The notes under the pieces: model-generated
Seen by the model: only the letters and a program-made list of their open reading frames with translations
Told to the model about the DNA's origin: nothing
Database searches by the model: none
In this document: positions 21,029 to 29,928 of the stretch, piece by piece
How the letters are laid out: the number at the start of each line of letters is the position of its first letter
Position numbering within the stretch: the first letter of the stretch is position 1
Made by a program: the position numbers and the translations under genes
Source of the DNA: Psychrobacter sp. JCM 18900
GTDB taxonomy: Bacteria; Pseudomonadota; Gammaproteobacteria; Pseudomonadales; Moraxellaceae
Direction of reading: 5' to 3'
Assembly: GCF_904846625.1 (NCBI RefSeq)
Contig: NZ_CAJHBL010000008.1
Span: 1-64,000 of the forward strand
Length of the DNA stretch: 64,000 bases

Positions 21029-21712
21029 TTATTTATAGTAAGCATTCTCTGTACGAGTATGGTCAGTTTCATCAACCACTTGGGTCAATTCTGGAATTTG
21101 CTGTTTCAACTGTACTTCAACGCCTTGACGTAGAGTCATATCAACCGCTGAACACCCTTGGCAACCACCGCCAAATTTCAATACAGCGGTTAAACCAATG
21201 CCTTCTTCATCAATCAGCTCAAGTAACTGTACGTCACCGCCATGTGCTGCCAAGCCAGGGTTGATCTCTGACTGCAATACATAGTTGATACGCTCTTCGA
21301 CACTAGCATCAGCGCCTACTTTAGGTACTTTAGAGTTTGGCGCGCGGAAAGTCAGCTGACCACCAAAACGGTCTTTATTATAATCGATGACCGCATCTTC
21401 TAGATAAGGTACTGACGCCGCCTCAATAAAGGCAGAGAAGTTTTCATACGTAAAACGCAAGTCGGCGCTATCTTCTTCGCCCGGCTGGTTATAAGCCATG
21501 CAGCACTCTGCACGCGGTGTACCAGGATGCTCAACGAAAATACGCACACCGATACCATCGGTATCTTGCTTAGATAACAAATCTGCCAAGTAGCCTTGAG
21601 CTGACTCAGTGATAGTGATGTTGCTTTTCGCTTCGACTTGCTCGGTATCTAGGGCTGATTCATAGCCAGCAGTTTGGTCTAGTTGGTTATCAGCTTGGTT
21701 TTGCTCACTCAT
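21029..21712 (-). CDS. nfuA: Fe-S cluster carrier NfuA
   Basis: Carrier that hands [4Fe-4S] clusters to apo-enzymes, especially under oxidative or iron stress. It has 227 residues. The N-terminal half (about 30-130) is a degenerate A-type carrier domain lacking the full cysteine set. The C-terminal half is the Nfu domain with the cluster-binding CxxC, Cys184 and Cys187, in [12 protein letters not shown]. An extra acidic tail of about 30 residues precedes the core. No Fur- or IscR-like site was recognised in the long upstream spacer. Confidence 0.95.
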   Translation of the reverse strand: MSEQNQADNQLDQTAGYESALDTEQVEAKSNITITESAQGYLADLLSKQDTDGIGVRIFVEHPGTPRAECCMAYNQPGEEDSADLRFTYENFSAFIEAASVPYLEDAVIDYNKDRFGGQLTFRAPNSKVPKVGADASVEERINYVLQSEINPGLAAHGGDVQLLELIDEEGIGLTAVLKFGGGCQGCSAVDMTLRQGVEVQLKQQIPELTQVVDETDHTRTENAYYK

Positions 21713-22298
21713 AATGTTTCCTATGCGTTATGACACAAACGCTATATCTATTATGGCTACTGTGTCGTGAATTTGGATTTTTAAAATATTTACTATTTAT
21801 ATAGGGCATGCAGACTGGCAATGATTGGTATTTATTATTGTATGATATTGGTCGAAATGAGTATAAAGTTTAATCCATCTATAGCAGTCATTATACCTGA
21901 ATCACGCATCAATTCCGACTACGCTACTGTGAATTGAACTGAGGCTATTACAAATGGTCGTCATTGGTTTTTTTAATGATGCTAACAGGTGGTAAAGCAA
22001 CTTCATATTTAAACCATGACAGATAAACACACTAAATGATTGTGTAGGCTGCCAAGTTATTCTCTATATAAAGACAGCGGTACCATTTATCAAGCGCACT
22101 TAGCGTTTTCGATATGCCATACTGTTCACATCTAGTCCGAGCAAGTCGTCTGGTTTTGACGTAGTATTGATAATTTGAATGATTTTGCGCAGTAGCGTTA
22201 TGAGCATGGTAGCTTTTAATCGCCTTGTATTATAAGTATCAACTTGTATAAATATCGACTTGTATAAAGATTACGTATTTTTTGGATAGGATCATTTT
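21713..22298. other. Divergent spacer, nfuA / alpha-beta hydrolase
   Basis: 586 bp with no convincing coding frame or RNA gene. The hydrolase end carries iterated CTTGTAT units (listed separately). The rest is plain AT-rich sequence that must include the nfuA promoter. Confidence 0.4.
22224..22267 (+). repeat. Three iterated CTTGTAT units before hydrolase gene
   Basis: CTTGTAT occurs at 22224, 22243 and 22259; the last two are in the larger repeat ATCRACTTGTATAAA. They end about 30 bp before the hydrolase ATG, a place where a repressor could bind. Function is not known. Confidence 0.5.
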
Positions 22299-23288
22299 AT
22301 GATGACACGGACGTTGCACCTAGTAACTACCAAGGACGATGAGAAAATTGCCGTTTGGAAAGTAGTTGATGATTCAGAAGAAGATACGATAGCTAACACA
22401 TCAGAAAACTGCCTACCTAACATCACACCGCAAAACATATTTTTGACGCATGGTACGTTTTCTGACAAGCAAACTTGCCTCAAAATCGCCGAATATTTTG
22501 CGGGGCTTGGTCATCATTGCTACATCATGGAGTGGCGCGGGCATGGTAATAGCTCCCTACCGAAAGAAAAATTCAACTTTGAGACTGTCGCCACTTACGA
22601 CTATGAGGCGACTTTTCGTTATTTCTTTAAAGAATTAAAACTCGATAATCTACATTGCGTTACTCATAGTGGTGGCGGTGTTGGCTTGACCATGTTTCTT
22701 GTCCAAAACCAGAGCTATATCGATAAGGTTAATAGCATCAGTATGTTTGCCTGCCAAGCTTTTGGTGCGGCGCAAGACTCAACCAGCCACGCGAAAATCC
22801 TTACCGCCAAGGTACTTACTCGACTGGTCGGCTTTATACCCGCTAAGCAGTTCAAGGTAGGCCCTTTTAACGAAAGCTACTATACGATGACCCAGTGGTA
22901 CGATTGGAATTTGTGTAAAAACTTTAAAAGTAGTTTTTTGAAAAAGGCTAATTTTGATAAAGGTAGAGCGAATACAGATGAAATAAACGAAATCACTTAC
23001 CAGCAAAAGAATGCTGGCGATGAATTTATTGACTATCGACAGCATATGCCACAGATTACTATTCCTATTTATTCTATTAGCGCAAAAGGTGACAACTTCA
23101 TCTCCCCTACTCGCGGATGTCGTTTGTTTTTTGATGGCTTTAATAACTCGTCCAATGTCTTTCGAGAGTACGCGCTTAGTAATGGCGATTTAGATGACTA
23201 TACGCACAGTCGCATTATGATCAGTCGTAACGCAGCCACAGAGATTTGGCCAACGGTGACAGCATGGATAGAGAAGCATGCCAGTTAA
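22299..23288 (+). CDS. Alpha/beta hydrolase
   Basis: 329-residue alpha/beta hydrolase without a signal peptide. It shows HG at TFSD (FLTHGTFSD, oxyanion region), a second-strand segment HHCYIMEWRGHGNSSLP, and the nucleophile elbow CVTHSGGGVGL where the serine sits in H-S-G-G rather than the commoner G-H-S-x-G. The C-terminal acid may be in SISAKGDNFISP and the histidine in DYTHSRIM. The nearest well-known group is uncertain and the substrate is unknown. It stands alone on the plus strand, with about 590 bp of spacer before it and the NAD salvage genes 139 bp after it. ATG 22299 and the next codon are both Met. Confidence 0.7.
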   Translation: MMTRTLHLVTTKDDEKIAVWKVVDDSEEDTIANTSENCLPNITPQNIFLTHGTFSDKQTCLKIAEYFAGLGHHCYIMEWRGHGNSSLPKEKFNFETVATYDYEATFRYFFKELKLDNLHCVTHSGGGVGLTMFLVQNQSYIDKVNSISMFACQAFGAAQDSTSHAKILTAKVLTRLVGFIPAKQFKVGPFNESYYTMTQWYDWNLCKNFKSSFLKKANFDKGRANTDEINEITYQQKNAGDEFIDYRQHMPQITIPIYSISAKGDNFISPTRGCRLFFDGFNNSSNVFREYALSNGDLDDYTHSRIMISRNAATEIWPTVTAWIEKHAS

Positions 23289-23427
23289 AGCAGAGATGTC
23301 GTTTGGACGATTTCGATAATGACACACCCCTAAACATCTTTATACTTGTCAGAAAGTCATAGGCTGTGTCAGTATTAGCGTCATTAATTTTTAATCAATA
23401 AAAATAAGTCGTAGGAAGTTGGCGTCT

Positions 23428-24495
23428 ATGAGTGAATTATCAGAGCAACGGTCAGATAAGCAAAACCTAGATCAAAAAAGCAGTAAACACTATCGTTATC
23501 TAGTCTTTATCGGTCGCTTTCAGCCGTTTCATGCTGGCCACAAAGCCGTCATCGATGAGGCACTAAAACGCTCAGACGAAGTGATTATGCTGATCGGCTC
23601 AGCCAACCTGCCACGTAGCTTACGCAATCCGTTTAGCGTCGCTGAGCGTGCCGCAATGATCAAAGGCGCCTACTCTGAAGAAGAAGCCGCACGCATTCAC
23701 TGTGTTGGCTTAGATGACGCACTCTACAATGACACTCGCTGGCTACAGTATGTGCAAGCAGGTGTAAAATCTGTCACTGGTGACTTGCAGACAGATATTG
23801 GCTTGATTGGTCATTCAAAAGACAGCTCATCGTACTATTTATCACTATTCCCCAACTGGGATTCTGTGTCAGTGCCCAATTATCATAACTTATCAGCCAC
23901 GCCTATTCGCGACAGCTATCTGATGGGTGCTACGCCGACACCTGAGCGTACGCCTGAGTCGACACGCAACGTCCTCGATGCATTCAAACAAACTGAAGAC
24001 TATCATCAACTGCATGAAGAAGCAGACTTTATTGATAAGTATAAAAGACAGTGGGAATCAGCACCGTACCCGCCTACTTTTATGACAGCCGATGCATTGA
24101 TTGTACAGTCGGGCCATATCCTACTGGTTGAGCGACGCAGTATGCCAGGACGCGGACTGTGGGCGCTGCCGGGTGGATTTCTAAATCCAAAAGAGACGCT
24201 GTTTGATGCTTGTATCCGTGAGCTACGTGAAGAGACTCGCCTCAAGGTGCCTGAGCCAGTATTGCGCGGCTCCTGCCATAGCCAGCACACCTTTGACGAT
24301 CCATATCGCTCAGCGCGTGGTCGCACCATTACTCAAGCGTTTTATTTTCAGCTCAAAAACGATCCAAAAGGTCTGCCAAAAGTAAAAGGCGGCGATGATG
24401 CGACCAAAGCATTTTGGCTACCCTTAGCTGAGCTCGATGCAAAAATGATGTTTGAAGATCACTATGCAATTATTACTAAAATGGTTGGCTTATAG
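23428..24495 (+). CDS. nadM: Bifunctional NMN adenylyltransferase / Nudix hydrolase
   Basis: 355-residue two-domain protein of NAD metabolism. The N-terminal domain (about 20-180) has the nucleotidyltransferase signature FIGRFQPFHAGHK and, later, LSATPIRDSYLMG (the ISxTxxR-like motif). It joins NMN and ATP to NAD+. The C-terminal domain has a Nudix box, GGFLNPKETLFDACIRELRE followed by ET-RL, which in such fusions hydrolyses ADP-ribose or related pyrophosphates. I use the ATG at 23428; a TTG nine bases earlier is too close to the AGGAAG site. Together with the downstream nicotinamide phosphoribosyltransferase it forms a two-step route from nicotinamide to NAD+. Confidence 0.92.
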   Translation: MSELSEQRSDKQNLDQKSSKHYRYLVFIGRFQPFHAGHKAVIDEALKRSDEVIMLIGSANLPRSLRNPFSVAERAAMIKGAYSEEEAARIHCVGLDDALYNDTRWLQYVQAGVKSVTGDLQTDIGLIGHSKDSSSYYLSLFPNWDSVSVPNYHNLSATPIRDSYLMGATPTPERTPESTRNVLDAFKQTEDYHQLHEEADFIDKYKRQWESAPYPPTFMTADALIVQSGHILLVERRSMPGRGLWALPGGFLNPKETLFDACIRELREETRLKVPEPVLRGSCHSQHTFDDPYRSARGRTITQAFYFQLKNDPKGLPKVKGGDDATKAFWLPLAELDAKMMFEDHYAIITKMVGL

Positions 24496-24511
24496 TTCGC
24501 TGCTAATCGTT

Positions 24512-24563
24512 TTTTCTAGTAGCTTTCTTTAGTAGTCTTTTTTAGCAGCTTTTTTTAATAGCT
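24512..24563. repeat. Degenerate T-rich repeat
   Basis: Four imperfect units of a T run followed by TAGTAGC, TAGTAGT, TAGCAGC or TAATAGC (starting 24518, 24530, 24543, 24557). They lie between the nadM-type gene and nadV. Probably slipped-strand drift; no function seen. Confidence 0.45.
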
Positions 24564-24705
24564 ACTTGAGTAAATTATCATCAAAACAACTATCACTAAA
24601 TATCGCACTAATAATTTGATACCAACGCCGATAGACGGCAATCAACCGCCGCCACTGTTCTTTTATTAAGACAGCTGCGGCATTTCAAAGCAGAGGAGTT
24701 CTGTG

Positions 24706-26103
24706 ATGTATACCAGCAATCTAAACAATTTAATCTTAAATAGTGACAGCTATAAGACCTCACATTGGGTGCAATACCCGAGCGGTAGTGAGTATTTGTC
24801 AAGCTACATTGAGGCGCGCAAAGGTGACTACGATGTGGTGTTCTTTGGTCTACAAGCCTTTATTAAAGAGTACTTAAGTACGCCTATCACTCATCAAGAT
24901 ATTGATGAAGCCGAAAAGGTCATTCAGGCGCATGGCCTAACCTTCAATCGTGCTGGTTGGGAGCATTTGCTCGAAAAACACGACGGCTATTTGCCATTGC
25001 GTATCCAAGCCGTAGCAGAAGGCAGTATCGTGCCAGTGTCCAATGTAGTCTGCCAAGTGATCAATACCGATCCTGAGTTTTACTGGCTACCCAGCTATAT
25101 CGAAACAGCGCTATTGCGTGCGATTTGGTATCCCTCCACGGTCGCTAGTGTCTCTCACTATTGCAAAGACATTATCCGTCAAGCGTTAGAGAAATCAGCG
25201 GACAATACAGATTCCCTGCCTTTTCGCTTGCATGACTTTGGCGCGCGCGGGGCATCGAGCCAAGAAACGGTTGCACTTGGTAGCTTAGCGCATTTGGTCA
25301 ACTTTGCTGGTACGGACTCGATGACAGCGCTTATTGCTGCTAGTCGCTGGTATCAGATGGGTGATGATATGCCTGCATTCTCTATTCCAGCGGCCGAGCA
25401 CAGTACGATGACAGCTTGGGGACGTGATGGCGAGACTGCTGCTTTTCACAATATGATCGAGCAGTTTGGCGGTGAAGACAAAGCCTTTTCGGTAGTTTCA
25501 GATAGTTATGATTTATGGAATGCCATCGACAATATCTGGGGCGATGCCTTAAAAGACGAAGTCAAAAATATGGGCGGTACCTTGGTCATTCGTCCAGATA
25601 GTGGAGAGCCTGCTAAAGTCGTCCGCGAAGCGTTGGAGCGCTTGGCAGTGAAGTTCGGTACTACGGTAAACAGCAAGGGCTATAAAGTGCTACCCGACTA
25701 CGTACGCATCATCCAAGGTGATGGCATCAGCTCGCAAAGCTTAAGTAAAATTATTGATGTGGTAATCAAAGCAGGCTTTAGCATAGAAAACGTGACGTTT
25801 GGTATGGGCGGTGGTCTATTGCAGCAAGTCAACCGCGACACCATGAGTTGGGCGATGAAATCTAGCGCTATCTGTATCGATGGCGCATGGAAAGATATTT
25901 ATAAAGATCCTGTCACCAGCCGCTCGAAGCGCTCGAAAAAAGGACGATTGGCACTGGTAAAAGACGACAGTGGCCAGCTAACAACCATAAAAGAAAATGA
26001 GATGAGCGACCCAACTGATAATCTATTACGTGATGTCTACGTCGATGGTGAGTTGTTAATTGAAGACAGTCTTACGACTATCAGGGAACGTGCAGGATGG
26101 TAG
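24706..26103 (+). CDS. nadV: Nicotinamide phosphoribosyltransferase
   Basis: 465-residue NAMPT-type enzyme that makes NMN from nicotinamide and PRPP, the first step of the NadV salvage route that bypasses deamidation. Seen: LNSDSYKTSHWVQYPSGSEY near the start, RLHDFGARGASSQETVALG, PAAEHSTMTAWGRDGE, IRPDSGEPAKVVREAL and FGMGGGLLQQVNRDTMSWAM. All are typical of NAMPT rather than PncB. GAGGAG lies seven bases before the ATG; the preceding GTG is not needed. The stop overlaps the start of the SGNH hydrolase gene by 7 bp, indicating an operon with it and probably with nadM upstream. Confidence 0.94.
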   Translation: MYTSNLNNLILNSDSYKTSHWVQYPSGSEYLSSYIEARKGDYDVVFFGLQAFIKEYLSTPITHQDIDEAEKVIQAHGLTFNRAGWEHLLEKHDGYLPLRIQAVAEGSIVPVSNVVCQVINTDPEFYWLPSYIETALLRAIWYPSTVASVSHYCKDIIRQALEKSADNTDSLPFRLHDFGARGASSQETVALGSLAHLVNFAGTDSMTALIAASRWYQMGDDMPAFSIPAAEHSTMTAWGRDGETAAFHNMIEQFGGEDKAFSVVSDSYDLWNAIDNIWGDALKDEVKNMGGTLVIRPDSGEPAKVVREALERLAVKFGTTVNSKGYKVLPDYVRIIQGDGISSQSLSKIIDVVIKAGFSIENVTFGMGGGLLQQVNRDTMSWAMKSSAICIDGAWKDIYKDPVTSRSKRSKKGRLALVKDDSGQLTTIKENEMSDPTDNLLRDVYVDGELLIEDSLTTIRERAGW

Positions 26104-26957
26104 ATACTAGTAAGCTGACATCGGTCGCAAAGGACGTTTTACTAGCCCCTGTCTACCTTTACCAAGGTCGAAAAATCAAGCGTGATACGGTTCGCTTGCC
26201 TGAACCACATGGCGAAAGGCACGGCATGATTGAGCTGCCTCAAGCGAACAATGAATTACCTATGCAAGACGCTAAGACATTTAACCTCATGATCGTTGGC
26301 GATTCAGCAGCAGCAGGCGTGGGTAGCCAAACGCAGCAGGAAGCGTTGGTCGGTAAGCTCATACCGATACTGGAACAAAACGAAGCTATCCAAGCAAACT
26401 TTACTCGACTCAATTGGTCACTGCAAGCGACAACAGGTCATACCAGCTTTGATATTCTACGCAGGTTATATGTCTTACCTGCTCCTGAGCAGCCTATCGA
26501 TGTGATGTTACTGAGCGTAGGGGTCAATGACACGACGTCCAATGTCTCTGTGCATAAATGGCAACAGCAAATTGAAGACATTATCAATATTGCACAGCGC
26601 AAATTTGGCGTACGAGAATTGGTTTTTTTAAGTTTGCCGCCGATGGCGCAAATGCCTGCAATCCCTGCCCCGCTCAATAACTTTGTGGGTGCAAAAGCAT
26701 CGGTACTTGATGGGATATTGCAGCAGGTCTGTGCGGCTCATGCTGGTGTCACCTATATGGCAACTGACTTTACAAGAATGCTAGAAGAGCATGCAAATGG
26801 CTCGGCTATCGATATCAATGTGATGTTTGCCAGTGATGGATTTCATCCTAGCAGTCTGATGTACGGCTATTGGGCGCAGCAAATCGTAGAAACCATTATT
26901 CAGTTACTAGACTCTATTCAGATATTGGACTCGTCTACTACTGATTTTGAGCGCTAA
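26097..26957 (+). CDS. SGNH/GDSL-family hydrolase
   Basis: 286-residue SGNH hydrolase (esterase or lipase-type fold). Block I is MIVGDSAAAGVGS with the catalytic Ser, block III is GVNDTTS, and block V is SDGFHPSSLMYGYWA with the Asp-His pair. There is no clear signal peptide, so it is probably cytoplasmic. The start codon lies within the end of nadV (ATG 26097, nadV stop 26101-26103), so the two are translationally coupled. Whether it serves NAD metabolism, for example on an acylated intermediate, is unknown. A strong terminator follows. Confidence 0.85.
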   Translation: MVDTSKLTSVAKDVLLAPVYLYQGRKIKRDTVRLPEPHGERHGMIELPQANNELPMQDAKTFNLMIVGDSAAAGVGSQTQQEALVGKLIPILEQNEAIQANFTRLNWSLQATTGHTSFDILRRLYVLPAPEQPIDVMLLSVGVNDTTSNVSVHKWQQQIEDIINIAQRKFGVRELVFLSLPPMAQMPAIPAPLNNFVGAKASVLDGILQQVCAAHAGVTYMATDFTRMLEEHANGSAIDINVMFASDGFHPSSLMYGYWAQQIVETIIQLLDSIQILDSSTTDFER

Positions 26958-27000
26958 ACAGCCTATTAGCTTTATTTTTAGATAATAGAAAATTAAACCA

Positions 27001-27031
27001 AAAAAAACCGCTGAATAATCAGCGGTTTTTT
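27001..27031. terminator. Bidirectional terminator, SGNH hydrolase / L31
   Basis: CCGCTGA (27008-27014) and TCAGCGG (27019-27025), loop ATAA, flanked by seven A and six T. It separates convergent genes. Confidence 0.93.
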
Positions 27032-27068
27032 ATTGCTTAGCAAAATATATTTACACCATAAGTGCAAA

Positions 27069-27347
27069 TTATTCAGCAGCGTCTGCAGCTTTCTTGCTAC
27101 GGCCGCCAAATGCGCCAAAGCGTTTGTTGAAGCTTGCAACACGACCTTCAGTAGAAGTTTTACGTTGCTCGCCAGTATAGAATGGATGCGACGCACTTGA
27201 GATATCAAGTGGGTAGTATGGGTATTCTTTACCTTCGTATTCACGAGTCGCTTTAGTTTTAGCAGTTGAGCGAGTCAAAAAGAACACGTCAGCGTTAGTG
27301 TCGTGGAATAAAACTTCTTGGTAATTAGGGTGGATATCTTTACGCAT
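27069..27347 (-). CDS. rpmE2: 50S ribosomal protein L31, type B (zinc-free)
   Basis: 92-residue L31 of the type B class. It begins [20 protein letters not shown], contains [14 protein letters not shown] and has none of the cysteines that bind zinc in type A L31. In bacteria with both forms, the B form replaces the A form when zinc is scarce and is repressed by Zur. I did not find a convincing Zur palindrome upstream, and no type A gene lies in this window. The C-terminal tail is Ala-rich. It is a single gene, ending at the shared terminator. Confidence 0.93.
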   Translation of the reverse strand: MRKDIHPNYQEVLFHDTNADVFFLTRSTAKTKATREYEGKEYPYYPLDISSASHPFYTGEQRKTSTEGRVASFNKRFGAFGGRSKKAADAAE

Positions 27348-27850
27348 AATATACTCTCTAGGTCCGATGTATGTACGACGTCTAAATACAGCATCATCAA
27401 TGATGTATCAAACAAATAATGACATACGTAACTGAGGCACTAAGGACATTACAAGTATGGCAACTGCGTCACTGGCTTATTCCAGCACCCAACACCACCC
27501 TTCTGTTCGCTTAGCCTTTCCCCAGCGGGAAAATTAAACCGCGATTTTAACGGTTTTTGACGTAAGACGCAAGGAGCAGTTGTAATAGAGATATGTGATA
27601 AGTTGTCACTGAAAGGTCGAGAGTATTGAGATAGATGATTGATTTTAGTACAGTAATAAAGTTAGTTAAATTAATCAATGATATCTACTATTGTAGATAA
27701 TCTAACTAAATACAACCTTAGCTCTTAATTATACATAGTATGCTTAAAGGGTACAGCTACGCGATACAAACTTCATTTAAACATCGCTACTAGCAACTCA
27801 TTTACTTCTCAACCACCCATAACTTAATTAGATTAAATAAGGATCATTTA
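27348..27850. other. Divergent spacer, rpmE2 / yceI-like
   Basis: 503 bp without a gene. A GC-richer patch at about 27455-27540 contrasts with the surrounding sequence, and AAACCG/CGGTTT (27537-27556) can form a weak hairpin followed by T residues. This could be the end of a small RNA, but no promoter was recognised. Nearer the yceI-like gene, TATCTAC (27682-27688) and GTAGATA (27693-27699) form a perfect hairpin nested inside GTTAG/CTAAC (27661-27665, 27702-27706). Confidence 0.4.
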
Positions 27851-28450
27851 ATGATAAATACTAAAATAAGCACGGCCACCAAAGCACTATTTATTGGCTC
27901 AGCATTAGCAGTTACTACCGTGGCAAGTGCCGCCCTACCGACTCAATGGCAGCTAGATAACTCGCATACTCGTGTTGGATTTTCTGTCAGTCACTTAGGG
28001 TTTTCAACCACCATGGGCCACTTCAATGATGTCAAAGGTATGGTGAATTATGATATTAAAGCACCCGATAAAACCAGTATGAACTTTACCATTGCGACTG
28101 ACAGTATCGATACCAATTGGGATGCTCGTGACAAGCATTTAAAAACGGATGAGTTTTTCAACGTTGCAAAGTATCCAACCATGACTTTCAAATCTACTCA
28201 GGTCAAATTCATCAATCCACAACAGGCCAAAGTAACGGGTAACTTCACCCTATTAGGTCAAACCAAACCACTAACCTTAAATGTCACGTTAAACAAAATC
28301 GCTAATAGCCCTCTTACTAAAGAGCCAGTCGTTGGTTTCCGTGCCACTGGTACACTTGATCGCGCCGCTTATGGGATGACCGCTTACGCTGACGGTATCA
28401 CTACCAACGTCCCTATCCAAATCGATGGTGAGCTGGTAGAAAAGAAATAA
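27851..28450 (+). CDS. YceI family periplasmic lipid-binding protein
   Basis: 199-residue exported protein. The signal peptide runs from residue 1 to about 29 (LFIGSALAVTTVASA, cut before ALPTQW). The mature part is a single YceI domain: WQLDNSHTRVGFSVSHLGFS, then GHFNDVKGMVNYD and WDARDKHLKTDEFFNVAKYP, ending IQIDGELVEKK. Structures of the family are extended beta-barrels that hold long isoprenoid or fatty chains. A role in quinone or lipid carriage here is inference. AAGGATCATTTA precedes the ATG. A terminator follows the stop. Confidence 0.92.
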   Translation: MINTKISTATKALFIGSALAVTTVASAALPTQWQLDNSHTRVGFSVSHLGFSTTMGHFNDVKGMVNYDIKAPDKTSMNFTIATDSIDTNWDARDKHLKTDEFFNVAKYPTMTFKSTQVKFINPQQAKVTGNFTLLGQTKPLTLNVTLNKIANSPLTKEPVVGFRATGTLDRAAYGMTAYADGITTNVPIQIDGELVEKK

Positions 28451-28495
28451 CTGTAGGCTTGTAGCTCTCTAACAGCCTCCAACAAAAACAAGAAA

Positions 28496-28534
28496 AGTAG
28501 CCTACCCTCGTTTATAGAGGCAGGCTGCTTTTTT
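28496..28534 (+). terminator. Terminator after yceI-like gene
   Basis: AGTAGCCT (28496-28503) pairs with AGGCTGCT (28522-28529, one G-U pair) and CCTC with GAGG inside it, followed by six T. It closely resembles the hairpin at 29851-29890. Confidence 0.88.
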
Positions 28535-28682
28535 ATTTCCTATAGACCCTTCTACGCTCTTATCTCATATATTCATTATTTTACATAAAAGGTTTTTATA
28601 TACTTGAAGGCTTCATACTTTGTTGTTATATTCATATATACGGATTTACGAATATATAACGCAACACTGAGGGAGCAGCAAC

Positions 28683-29774
28683 GTGGATACAGTACAAGTT
28701 GATTACATAGCGATAGATGCTGAGTGGGATAAAAAGGTATCAAATCATCATTTTGATATATATCACTTATCTGGTTGGATTGCGGCCTCAGCTGTTATCG
28801 ATAAGGGCAAACCTCAAGGCATTATCGCTCACTATAAAAACAAGGAAATATTGTTACCCATTATAATTAGAGACATTGACTCAGAGCACTGGGATGCTAC
28901 TTCCACTTATGGTTACGGGGGGCCGTTGATGGACAAAACCCTCACCGATGCCGAGTTAGACATCATACTGGATGAGATAAGAGCTTTTCTTTGCGAGAGA
29001 GGCTGCGTGTCTTTGTTTATGCGGTTGCATCCGATTATTAATAAAGAATGGATACCCACAGTTGGCAAAGCACTGACTCACGGGCTGACCTTGATGTCTG
29101 ATTTAAGTAAGTCAGAAGAAGAGCATTGGAGCGAGACACAAAATCGACATCGCCGCGGTATCAAAAAAGCCATGAAAATGGATGTTGTGACAAAAACAGA
29201 GTTCTTGACCCGACAGAACGCTATGGTGTTTTCAGACATTTATAAAGAGACAATGCGACACGTCAAGGCCAGTAATTATTACTTCTTTGATGATGATTAT
29301 TTCTTTAATTTGCTTGAAAACCTTCAAGAAAAAATACTGTTGATAACTGCCTATCAAGACGACAAACCAATTGGGTCTTCTATATATACGCTCTGTCAAG
29401 AGTCTGGCATTATGCAGTTCCATCTTGGCGGCACGCTGAACGCCTATACGCACCTACAACCTTCTAAACTTATCACTCATGTCGCTCGCAACTGGGGACG
29501 AGAGAACCGTTATGAAGTGCTACATCTTGGTGGCGGCGTTGGCTCCAATTTAGATTCTTTATATGAGTATAAGAAAGGCTTTAGCTCGCAAGAGTTACTA
29601 TTTAAGACTTATAGACTCGTTGTTAATGCAGTGAAATATACAGAATTAGTAGCTGATATCTGGTTCACGGAAAGTGATCTGCTCTCAGACTTTTTTCCTT
29701 TATATAGAAAAGAGCCTAGCAAAGAAGAAGTGTTAGAGACCATTCAGGTTGAGCCTTTAGCAAATGTGACATAG
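28683..29774 (+). CDS. FemAB-like / GNAT-fold acyltransferase
   Basis: 363-residue protein resembling the BioF2-like or FemAB-like acyltransferases, which have two GNAT folds and transfer acyl or aminoacyl groups to cell-surface polymers. The features behind the call are GGPLMDK (residue 79 region), a basic segment RHRRGIKKAMKM around 155-166, FHLGGTLNAYTHLQPSKLI, and a final HLGGGVGSNLDSLYEYKKGF. The last is like the C-terminal core of such enzymes, where a fixed K-x-G-F follows the aromatic Tyr. The start is GTG with GAGGGAG upstream. It is more AT-rich than its neighbours, which would fit acquisition with surface polysaccharide genes, though none lie beside it. The true substrate is unknown. 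Confidence 0.6.
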   Translation: MDTVQVDYIAIDAEWDKKVSNHHFDIYHLSGWIAASAVIDKGKPQGIIAHYKNKEILLPIIIRDIDSEHWDATSTYGYGGPLMDKTLTDAELDIILDEIRAFLCERGCVSLFMRLHPIINKEWIPTVGKALTHGLTLMSDLSKSEEEHWSETQNRHRRGIKKAMKMDVVTKTEFLTRQNAMVFSDIYKETMRHVKASNYYFFDDDYFFNLLENLQEKILLITAYQDDKPIGSSIYTLCQESGIMQFHLGGTLNAYTHLQPSKLITHVARNWGRENRYEVLHLGGGVGSNLDSLYEYKKGFSSQELLFKTYRLVVNAVKYTELVADIWFTESDLLSDFFPLYRKEPSKEEVLETIQVEPLANVT

Positions 29775-29850
29775 TACAGATTGCATCTAATACTAGAGAA
29801 TATATGAACGCTACTGTTGATACAATAAAGAGTAACCCCAAGCAAATAAA

Positions 29851-29890
29851 AAGCAGCCTACATCTATGATTGAGGACAGGCTGCTTTTTT
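29851..29890. terminator. Bidirectional terminator, acyltransferase / lipoprotein
   Basis: AAGCAGCCT (29851-29859) and AGGCTGCTT (29878-29886) form a perfect 9-bp stem flanked by A and T runs, between convergent genes. Confidence 0.9.
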
Positions 29891-29928
29891 ATCTTAACAT
29901 TTTCGATTCAGTTTATATCTAACACCTG

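Noticed and set aside
27455..27556. Small RNA gene in the rpmE2-yceI spacer
   Set aside because: The GC-richer patch and weak hairpin are suggestive, but no promoter and no known RNA family could be recognised.
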